DNA from: DASQFQ01 sp963802905
GTDB lineage: Bacteria > Actinomycetota > Thermoleophilia > Solirubrobacterales > Solirubrobacteraceae
DNA: 64,000 nt
Reading direction: 5' to 3'
Assembly (NCBI GenBank): GCA_963802905.1
Contig: CAWDKH010000012.1
Location: forward strand, 62,001-126,000
Part shown: positions 32,079 through 38,390 of the stretch, in pieces
How the letters are laid out: the number at the start of each line of letters is the position of its first letter
How positions within the stretch are numbered: position 1 is the stretch's first letter
The notes under the pieces: generated by a model
The model's database searches: none
Told to the model about the DNA's origin: nothing
The model's input: only the letters and a program-made list of their open reading frames with translations
Made by a program: the position numbers and the translations under genes

Positions 32079-33122
32079 CTAGCTGCGTGCGAGTGCGCCG
32101 CGGCGCAGGCCAAGCGAGCCGACCGCCGTCGCGGTCAGTACGCGATGCAGCGCGTAGCCCAGCAGGCCGCTCGCGAGCGCGGCGACGAGGAACTGCGTCA
32201 GACCACGGTCTTGCAGCACGCCGAGCCACACGACCTGCACGAGGAACACCTCATAGGACGCGACGCCCAGCCGCTCGAGCCAGCCCGTGCCCGGGACCCC
32301 GCGAGCGGGCCAGAGCTGCAGCGCCGCGAGCAGCATCGTCGCCGCCCAGGGCACGGCGGCGAAGTTGGTCGCGAGCGTGAACCCGTGCACGAAGTCCGGG
32401 AGTGACTCCGGGTCGGTTCCGGCGACGGCGATGTACGCGAGGCTCGGTACGGCAAGTGCCACGACGACGAGCCGGCGGCGCGCGGTCCGCTCGTCGTCGA
32501 TCGCCAGCCACATGCCGACCGCGATCGCGGCGAAGTAGCGCAGGATGCAGGCGTCGTAGGCGTAGGGATAGCCGCCGAGGCTGCCGGCGCCTTTGAAGAC
32601 GGGCACGTCGCCCGCCCACAGCTCGAAGATCACGTCGAGCGCGATCGCGGCGGCCACCACGAGGCCCGGGCGGAGCCGGAAGAGGTGCATCCACGCGGGC
32701 CAGATCAGCGTGAAGGTGAGCAGGATCGTGATCCAGTAGACACCCGGGCCCGGCACCGGCAGGTACCCGACGAGCGCGAGCGCCCGGACGTGCAGGTGCC
32801 CGCTGGCCGAGCCGGCGACGAGGGCCACCGCGGAGACGACCAGCAGCGGGAGCAGGATCCTGCGGAAGCGCCCGCGCCAGTAACGCGCGCCGTACGCCTC
32901 CGCGAGCGTGGGCGCCGGGCGTCGAAGGCTCGCGCGCGCGGCGTTGAACCCCATCAGCACGAACAACACGGGCACGGACTGGCGGAACCAGAAGTCCGCG
33001 CCCGTGCCGTCCATGTTCTCGCGGGTCAGCGCGTGCTGCGCGATCACGCCGATGATGGCGAGACCCTTGACGACGTCGATCGCCGGGATGCGGCCGGAGG
33101 CCGGCCCCGCTCGCGCGCTCAT
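32079..33122 (-). CDS. Acyltransferase 3 family membrane protein
   Basis: 347 residues, about ten membrane segments. The N-terminus IPAIDVVKGLAIIGVIAQHA is the family signature, with the conserved His in IAQHA. SVPVLFVLMGFNAAR and RRILLPLL follow, and the C-terminal basic tail is short. The family transfers acyl groups to exported polysaccharides or antibiotics. No polysaccharide genes are adjacent, so the target is unknown. The ATG at 33122 is chosen because the conserved helix begins 12 residues later. Confidence 0.82.
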   Translation of the reverse strand: MSARAGPASGRIPAIDVVKGLAIIGVIAQHALTRENMDGTGADFWFRQSVPVLFVLMGFNAARASLRRPAPTLAEAYGARYWRGRFRRILLPLLVVSAVALVAGSASGHLHVRALALVGYLPVPGPGVYWITILLTFTLIWPAWMHLFRLRPGLVVAAAIALDVIFELWAGDVPVFKGAGSLGGYPYAYDACILRYFAAIAVGMWLAIDDERTARRRLVVVALAVPSLAYIAVAGTDPESLPDFVHGFTLATNFAAVPWAATMLLAALQLWPARGVPGTGWLERLGVASYEVFLVQVVWLGVLQDRGLTQFLVAALASGLLGYALHRVLTATAVGSLGLRRGALARS

Positions 33123-33360
33123 GCCCGGAGGTGGTCGCGGCAGTGCGTCCGGAGCACCGACGCGTGGCTCAAGTTGAGGCGAGGCGACACGGGCGTGTTG
33201 TCGTGTACCCGCGGTGCGCTTCTCCGTCACGCCTGGCGCGAATCGACGGGCGCTCCCGACGAGGATCGCGATGGCCGTTCTCCCGGGACGAGGATGAGCG
33301 TGAGCAGGGATCACCCGCCGCGCCGCGAACCACGTGCCAACCCTCAAGGAGGCAGACACC

Positions 33361-33753
33361 GTGGTGCTCGCAGCGGACTACCCGTTCCTGGACGTCTTCT
33401 GGACGATGATCCTGTTCTTTTGCTGGGTCGCGTGGATCTGGATGCTGATCCTGATCTTCAGCGACGTCTTCCGGCGTGACATCTCCGGCTGGGCGAAAGC
33501 CGGCTGGTGCTTCTTCGTGCTCGTGCTCCCGTTCCTCGGCGCATTCGTCTACCTGATCGCGAACGGCAAGGGCCTGACCGAACGCCGCATCCACGACGCA
33601 CAGGCCTCACAAGCCGACTTCGACCAGCACATCCGCACCGTCGCCGCAGACAGCGGCTCGGCGGGCGAGATCGAGCGCGCCAAGCAGCTGCTCGACAGCG
33701 GCGCCATCAACCAGGCCGAGTTCGAGCAGCTCAAGGCGAAAGCGCTCGCTTGA
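33361..33753 (+). CDS. Small membrane protein: PLDc_N-like hairpin plus SHOCT domain
   Basis: 130 residues from GTG 33361, preceded by AAGGAGG (33349-33355) at good spacing. Two membrane segments (FWTMILFFCWVAWIWMLILI and WCFFVLVLPFLGAFVYLIAN) are separated by a short basic loop, as in PLDc_N proteins. A linker and a C-terminal SHOCT helix pair (EIERAKQLLDSGAINQAEFE) follow. The function of such proteins is unknown; SHOCT is thought to mediate oligomerisation. It ends about 60 bp before the right-hand tRNA-end repeat. Confidence 0.78.
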   Translation: MVLAADYPFLDVFWTMILFFCWVAWIWMLILIFSDVFRRDISGWAKAGWCFFVLVLPFLGAFVYLIANGKGLTERRIHDAQASQADFDQHIRTVAADSGSAGEIERAKQLLDSGAINQAEFEQLKAKALA

Positions 33754-33810
33754 TCGCTGTTCGCCGTTTCGGTCCGCTTCAACGGCGGAAACGCGCAAAC
33801 TGAGCTCGCA

Positions 33811-33863
33811 GTTCGAGTGCTTCAGCCGCTCTCTCAAAAGGCCCGCTTTTGCGGGCCTTTTGT
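33811..33863. repeat. Right copy of the tRNA-end/terminator direct repeat
   Basis: Contains GTTCGAGT, then 44 bp identical to 30453-30496, including the tRNA 3' end, the TCTCTCA spacer and the terminator. The remainder of a tRNA is not present upstream, so this is a partial copy. It is the right border of the 30.5-33.8 kb segment. Confidence 0.85.
33836..33861 (+). terminator. Second copy of the GGCCCGC/GCGGGCC terminator
   Basis: Same 26-bp hairpin as at 30469-30494. It now serves the PLDc_N/SHOCT gene on the plus strand and the histidine kinase gene on the minus strand. Confidence 0.85.
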
Positions 33864-33890
33864 CGTTCTGGAGGTGTTTCGAAGCGAGAG

Positions 33891-34694
33891 TCAGGTCCGC
33901 AGTGGGACGCCGCGATCGGTTCGGAGGTCAGCAGCAGAGCGGAGCGGCTCGACCTCAGGCACGGACCCCTGAACGCTGGTCCCGCACCCGGGCGCTGAGC
34001 TGACCCGGAGGCGTCCGCCTACTGCGCGGAGGCGGTCGTCCATGTTGGCCAGCCCGCGTCCGGCGTTGACGTCACCAGCAAAGCCGCACCCGTCGTCACG
34101 GACCTCGAACGAGAGCCGGGAACGCTCGTGAGACAGGGTGACGCGCGCTGTCGCGCCGGTGCCCGCGTGCTTCGCGGTGTTCTGCAATGCCTCGGCAACC
34201 GCGAAGTACACGGCCGCCTCCACGTCGGGCGGATACCGGGCGCTGTCGGCAAACACGCGGACCGTCATCGGCGCGGACCGACCGATGCCTTTGAAGGCTG
34301 CAGCCAGACCTCGGTCGACGAGGACCGATGGATAGATGCCATGGACAAGCGCCTGGAGATCTTCAAGCGCAGAGGTGGCGTCCTCCGAGATCTCGTGGAT
34401 CAGTCTGGCCACCGAGTCGTTCTCGTCGCCGACGAGCTCCTCGGCGAGGGCGAGCTTGATCCGCAGCGCAATCAGATGCTGTTGGCATCCGTCATGCAGA
34501 TCGCGTTCGATGCGGCGGCGTTCCTCGTCGGCGACCCGCGCCAGGCGCGCCCGCGAGTCGCGCAGCTCGCGAGCATGGGCGCGTAGCTCTTGTTCCAGCC
34601 GGTCGTGCGTGCGCACACCGCGCACGCCGCCTCGTCGCCTGGCCCAGACCGTGGCGGCACGCCTCAAACTCGTGACCGCTCTGGCGGGTGACAT
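33891..34694 (-). CDS. Cytosolic NarL-type sensor histidine kinase
   Basis: 267 residues, no membrane segment. An N-terminal basic region and coiled coil (about 25-55) lead to the HisKA_3 phosphoacceptor in RRIERDLHDGCQQHLIAL (His about 67). The HATPase has AEALQNTAKHAG (N box), RDDGCGF (G1) and GRGLANMDDRL (G2). These kinases normally pair with LuxR-type response regulators. The nearest regulator, at 35038-35445, is divergent and has only a receiver domain. The sensory input is unknown. Confidence 0.85.
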   Translation of the reverse strand: MSPARAVTSLRRAATVWARRRGGVRGVRTHDRLEQELRAHARELRDSRARLARVADEERRRIERDLHDGCQQHLIALRIKLALAEELVGDENDSVARLIHEISEDATSALEDLQALVHGIYPSVLVDRGLAAAFKGIGRSAPMTVRVFADSARYPPDVEAAVYFAVAEALQNTAKHAGTGATARVTLSHERSRLSFEVRDDGCGFAGDVNAGRGLANMDDRLRAVGGRLRVSSAPGCGTSVQGSVPEVEPLRSAADLRTDRGVPLRT

Positions 34695-35037
34695 CTGCGT
34701 GTCCTCCTCGGACCCCCGGCGACCCGTGAACGGGAAGACCGGGGTGTTCCGGTATCAGTGCGGAGGATCGGTCTCGGCGCTCTGCGTCTGCAGTCCACCC
34801 GAGCCCGCAGCCAGCGCGCCCAAAACCCAGGCTCCTTAGAGACGAAACCGTATCAGTGGAGATGGCCGTTCCGGCGCTCGTGACGCGCCCACTTAATGAC
34901 TCATATGGCACCGATCGCGGGTAGGCTCGTCCCAGGCCCGGACGGCGTGAGCGCGACGCGAGGGTTCTTCGAAACACAGCGGCGAGGCGCCTCCTCGCGC
35001 GGGGTTGGCGCAACAGCGTGGCCACGTGACGACGCTC
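34695..35037. other. Divergent intergenic region between the kinase and the receiver gene
   Basis: 343 bp with no credible gene. It contains two direct GTATCAGTG motifs (34752-34760 and 34850-34858), 98 bp apart, and an AT-richer stretch around 34890 (ACTTAATGACTCATATGG). The spacing and the divergent arrangement suggest promoters and a shared regulator site here. Confidence 0.4.
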
Positions 35038-35445
35038 ATGAACACCGGGCTACCGCATTCCGCCAAGGGGAGCGCAGCCAGCGCCCCCCGAGTACTGGTC
35101 GTGGACGATCAGCCAGCCTTCAGGGATGCCGCCCGGTGTCTGCTCGAGCGGCGCGGCTACGCAGTCGTGGCAGAGGCCGGCTGCGCCGCGAGCGCGCTCG
35201 ATGCCGTCGAGCAGTTCGCCCCCCAAGCCGTGCTCCTGGACATCCGTCTGGGTGAAGACGACGGTTACGACGTCTGCGCCAAGCTGACGCGCGCACGGCC
35301 CGGGCTCGCGGTGCTGCTCGCCTCGACGGACAACGACAAGCACCACCAGGAGATGGTCGCGTCCAGCGGCGCCTGCGGCTTCGTCAACAAGGCGAGACTC
35401 GCCGATACCGACTTCGGGCAGTACTGGCCTCGCGCCGGGCGCTAG
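35038..35445 (+). CDS. Single-domain response regulator (receiver only)
   Basis: 135 residues from ATG 35038 (MNTGLPHSAKG); GTG 35026 and an in-frame start at 35005 are alternatives. Receiver motifs: VLVVDDQPAFRDA (acidic pair), phospho-acceptor Asp in AVLLDIRLGEDDGYDV, Thr in LLASTDND, and Lys in GFVNKARL. No DNA-binding or enzymatic domain follows; the protein ends about 17 residues after the lysine. It may act by protein contact, as a phosphate sink or with a partner regulator. It is divergent from the kinase at 33891-34694, its probable phosphodonor. Confidence 0.82.
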   Translation: MNTGLPHSAKGSAASAPRVLVVDDQPAFRDAARCLLERRGYAVVAEAGCAASALDAVEQFAPQAVLLDIRLGEDDGYDVCAKLTRARPGLAVLLASTDNDKHHQEMVASSGACGFVNKARLADTDFGQYWPRAGR

Positions 35446-35538
35446 CCCGCGCCGTGCCACTCCTGCAAGACGCCCGCGGGTCTAAGTGGACGAGAACGTG
35501 CTCGGGCCCCAGGTCAGTGTCGCGCACCGGCGCTCGGC

Positions 35539-35976
35539 TCAGCCGATCGTCTCGGCCAGCTCGACGATGATGCCCTCCGGGCCGCGGACGTAGCAAAGCC
35601 AGTAGCTGTCCCCGTAGCGCACCAGCTCGCCGACGAGCTCCGTGCCGCGGGCTCGCAGGCCGGTCACGACGGCGTCGATGTCCTCGACGACGAATGCGAT
35701 GTGGCGGAGGCCCAGGGTGTTGGCCGGCGCGTGCCGGTCGTCTCCCTCGGCCGGCGGCGAGTGGAACTGGATCAGCTCGAGTCGTCCGTTGCCGTCCGGG
35801 GTCTGCAGCATCGCCGCGTCGTTCCGTACGCCCTCGAGCCCCACGATGCGATCCACCCAGGGGCCCTCGACCGAGAACTGGCCCTGCAGCTCGAGCCCGA
35901 GCTCGACGAAGAAGTCGATCGCGGCCGCGAGGTCGTCGACGATGATGCCGACGTGGTCCATGCGCTGGATCGTCAT
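35539..35976 (-). CDS. VOC-superfamily (glyoxalase/bleomycin resistance) protein
   Basis: 145 residues forming two beta-alpha-beta-beta-beta modules. Likely metal ligands are the His in RMDHVGIIVDD, Glu in RLELIQFH, His in LRHIAFVVED and Glu in GIIVELAETI. LEGVRNDAAMLQ and GDSYWLCYVRGPEG resemble methylmalonyl-CoA epimerase or lactoylglutathione lyase relatives, but the substrate is open. Its ATG overlaps the ECF sigma factor stop (ATGA), placing it third in the DGPF-ECF42 operon. Confidence 0.85.
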   Translation of the reverse strand: MTIQRMDHVGIIVDDLAAAIDFFVELGLELQGQFSVEGPWVDRIVGLEGVRNDAAMLQTPDGNGRLELIQFHSPPAEGDDRHAPANTLGLRHIAFVVEDIDAVVTGLRARGTELVGELVRYGDSYWLCYVRGPEGIIVELAETIG

Positions 35977-37169
35977 GCGCTCGAAGGTACGGCTCGCGCC
36001 CGGGCGGCCTGGCGGACCAGGTGGTCGTGCTCGGCGACGTTCGTGGCCCGGCGGGCGGCCTCGGCGTAGGCCGTGGCGGCGGCGGGCAGGTCGCCGCCCA
36101 TCTCGTGCAGGTGACCGCGGACGGCGTGCCAGCGGTGCCGCTCGCCGATCACGTCGCGCAGCCGGTCGGTCTCGCGCAGCCCGGCGGCGGCGCCGAGGAC
36201 GTGGCCGACCGCGACCGCGCGGCCGAGCACCGCGGCGGGGTCCTGGCGCACCGGGTCGTCGGTGAGAGCGACGAGGTCGTCGTACCAGGCGAGGATCTGC
36301 GGCCAGTCGGTCTCCTCGGCGCTCGCCGCGTCGTCGTGCAGGGCGGAGATCGCGGCCTCGACCTGGTACCGGCCGAAGCGCTGAACGACCAGTGCCGACT
36401 GCAGGACGCGGACGCCCTCGGCGATCTCGCGCGTGTCCCACAGGCCGCGGTCCTGGCGGTCGAGGGTGACGATCCGTCCCTCGGCGTCGACCCGCGCCGG
36501 GAGGCGAGCGTGGTTGAGGAGCATCAGCGCGAGCAGCCCCCGCGCCTCGGGCTCCTCGGTGGCGAGGGTGAGCTGGCGGGCGAGCCGGATCGCCTCGCCG
36601 GCCAGGTCCACCCGGCCCGCATGCCCGGTCGTGTAGATGAGGTAGAGCACGCGCAGCACGACGGCGAGGTCGCCGGGCTGGTCCAGGCGCCGCCCGTGCA
36701 GGGTGCGCTTGGCGCGGCTGATCCGCTGCGCCATCGTCGCCTCGGGGACGTAGAAGGCGTCGGCGATCTCGCGCGTGGTGAGGCCGCCGACGGCGCGCAG
36801 GGTGAGCGCCACCTGCGACGCGGGCGAGAGCTCGGGGTGACAGCAGCAGAAGAGCAGGAAGAGGGTGTCGTCGCCCTCCTCGGTGGGGCCGGGCGGCGGC
36901 TCCGCCTCCACCGTCTCCTCGCGGCGCTGCCGCGCGACCTCGCTGCGGCGTGCGTCGACGAGCCGCCGGGTCGCGACCGCGGTCAGCCACGCGCGGGGGT
37001 CGCGCGGCGGGTGCCCGGGCCACACCCGCAGCGCCTCCAGCAGCGCCTCCTGGAGCGCGTCCTCGGCGGCGTCGAAGTCCTCGCCCCGGCGGACCAGGCC
37101 CGCGAGCACCCGCGGGACGAGAGCGCGCAGCGCGCCCTCGTCGAGCCGTTGCGTCGGTTCGTCGATCAC
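35973..37169 (-). CDS. ECF42-type RNA polymerase sigma factor with C-terminal DUF6596 extension
   Basis: 398 residues, about twice the size of a simple ECF sigma factor. Region 2 has FDAAEDALQEALLEALRVWP and RDPRAWLTAVATRRLVDARR. Region 4 has VALTLRAVGGLTTREIADAF and MAQRISRAKRTL. The cysteine-bearing FLLFCCCHPELSPASQ segment between them and the roughly 200-residue helical C-terminus (LYLIYTTGHAGRVDLAGEAI) are diagnostic of ECF42. This group has no anti-sigma factor, and the C-terminal extension is required for activity in characterised members. The upstream DGPF protein gene is the expected partner. Confidence 0.9.
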   Translation of the reverse strand: MIDEPTQRLDEGALRALVPRVLAGLVRRGEDFDAAEDALQEALLEALRVWPGHPPRDPRAWLTAVATRRLVDARRSEVARQRREETVEAEPPPGPTEEGDDTLFLLFCCCHPELSPASQVALTLRAVGGLTTREIADAFYVPEATMAQRISRAKRTLHGRRLDQPGDLAVVLRVLYLIYTTGHAGRVDLAGEAIRLARQLTLATEEPEARGLLALMLLNHARLPARVDAEGRIVTLDRQDRGLWDTREIAEGVRVLQSALVVQRFGRYQVEAAISALHDDAASAEETDWPQILAWYDDLVALTDDPVRQDPAAVLGRAVAVGHVLGAAAGLRETDRLRDVIGERHRWHAVRGHLHEMGGDLPAAATAYAEAARRATNVAEHDHLVRQAARARAVPSSA

Positions 37170-37175
37170 GCCCGC

Positions 37176-37586
37176 TCAGTCCTCCAACGGCGCGTGGGAC
37201 AGGATCTCCCGCACGTCGATCCACTCGTACAGGGGTCCCCCGCCGGGGCCGGGCTCGGAGGAGATGTAGGCCGCGATCTCCAGCGCGCGCTCGCGGGACT
37301 CGACGTCGATCAGGTACCAGCCCGCGATCAGGTCGCTGGTCTCGGGATGCGGGCCGTCGGTGGTGACGGGCGCCGCGTCCTCGCCGCCGTAGCGCACCCA
37401 GGTGCGCGCCGGCGTGACCGCCTGCACGTCGACGTACTCGCCGTTCTCCTCGAGCAGCTCGCCGACGTGCCTGAGGAAGGCGAAGTGCGCCTCCACGTCC
37501 TCGGGTGCCCACTGGTCCATCGGGGGGTAGGGATGGTGCGGCTCCGGGCCGCCGCGGTAGTGCTTGAGAAGCAGGTACTTCGGCAT
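37176..37586 (-). CDS. YCII-related (DGPF-domain) protein, partner of ECF42
   Basis: 136 residues: MPKYLLLKHYRGG, a helix DVEAHFAFLRHVGELLEENG, the DGPF-type motif APVTTDGPHPETSDLIAGWY (His in place of the usual Phe), and SRERALEIAAYI. DGPF proteins are the conserved neighbours and usual targets of ECF42 sigma factors. It is first in the operon, 6 bp before the sigma factor gene. A TGTCGA hexamer lies 77 bp upstream on the coding strand. Confidence 0.88.
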   Translation of the reverse strand: MPKYLLLKHYRGGPEPHHPYPPMDQWAPEDVEAHFAFLRHVGELLEENGEYVDVQAVTPARTWVRYGGEDAAPVTTDGPHPETSDLIAGWYLIDVESRERALEIAAYISSEPGPGGGPLYEWIDVREILSHAPLED

Positions 37587-37662
37587 CGTGGTCTCCTGGT
37601 GTCGTGGGGGCCGCGCGCCTGTCGAGGCCCTTCACCTGGTGAGCGGAGCCGGCCGCGGCTTC

Positions 37663-37668
37663 TCGACA
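37663..37668 (-). promoter_or_regulatory. TGTCGA hexamer, candidate -35 element for ECF42
   Basis: TGTCGA read on the minus strand, 77 bp before the DGPF gene start. ECF42 promoters are reported with a TGTCGA -35 element; I recall this rather than derive it. A clear -10 partner is not obvious in the GC-rich stretch that follows. Confidence 0.4.
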
Positions 37669-37698
37669 TCGTGCCGCTTTGAATGAGCGTAGACAGGC

Positions 37699-38373
37699 TC
37701 AGCCCAGGCGTTCGACCTCGCGGACCACCTCGTGCTCGAGCGCGCGCAGCCGCCGGAATCGCGGCGACTTCGTCGTGTGGCCCGTGCGCAGCGTGGCCAG
37801 TGCGCAGATCAAGAAGCACGCCGCGCCCGCCCCGGTGTTCCAGTTGACCCATGCCAGGTCGAGCATCGAGCCGGTCTCCGGCGTGACATAGGCGGCGACG
37901 GCCGCGATCCCGAAGAAGACGCAGCCCAGCAGGTTGACCGACGGCTCCCACCATCCGGACCCGCCGGGCGCGGGCAGCCACCCATGCCGCGCCGAGGCGC
38001 GATAGGCGATCACGCCCGAGACGAGGAAGCAGAGCGAGCCCAGCGCGTCCGGCCGCCACACGAGGTGGTCGTAGGCGGGGTTCGACAACTGCGTGTCCAT
38101 CGCCCGGAAGGTCGTCGCGTTGAAGAACAGCGTGCCGGCGGACTGAACGATCGCCGCCCACCACCCCGCCCGCCCGGCGCCGGCCGAGTGGCGGTCAGGG
38201 AACGCCAGCCAGGACTGGAGCGCGCCACCGCCGGTGAACAGGATCGAGCCCACGAAGAACGTCACCCCGTCAGCGCCAGGGCCGACGAGCTCCACGTAGC
38301 CGGGGAACGACCCGATCAGGAAGCACAGCGACCCCGCGGCGAACAGCAGCGCCATCCAACGCTCGCGGCTCAT
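37699..38373 (-). CDS. Polytopic membrane protein of unknown function (possibly YrhK-like)
   Basis: 224 residues from ATG 38373 with six or so membrane segments. Two segments repeat a pattern of large residues followed by FLIGS or FLVSG (AAGSLCFLIGSFPGYVEL and ALGSLCFLVSGVIAYRA), suggesting an internal duplication. The second half ends in a basic tail (RTGHTTKSPRFRRLRALEHE). It resembles YrhK-type membrane proteins in spacing, but I cannot confirm the family. It follows the sulfatase gene by 17 bp on the same strand. Confidence 0.65.
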   Translation of the reverse strand: MSRERWMALLFAAGSLCFLIGSFPGYVELVGPGADGVTFFVGSILFTGGGALQSWLAFPDRHSAGAGRAGWWAAIVQSAGTLFFNATTFRAMDTQLSNPAYDHLVWRPDALGSLCFLVSGVIAYRASARHGWLPAPGGSGWWEPSVNLLGCVFFGIAAVAAYVTPETGSMLDLAWVNWNTGAGAACFLICALATLRTGHTTKSPRFRRLRALEHEVVREVERLG

Positions 38374-38390
38374 CGCGGTCGTCCCACCCC

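Noticed and set aside
32004..32080. Plus-strand start of a small protein (TGPSQEQKYFLANQQVDEAR)
   Set aside because: The first 25 residues look protein-like, but there is no ribosome site and the frame then becomes antisense of the acyltransferase gene. Not enough to call a gene.
30497..33810. Complete integrative element
   Set aside because: No integrase, excisionase, replication or transfer gene is present. Only the border repeats support it, so it is reported as a finding rather than as a mobile element.
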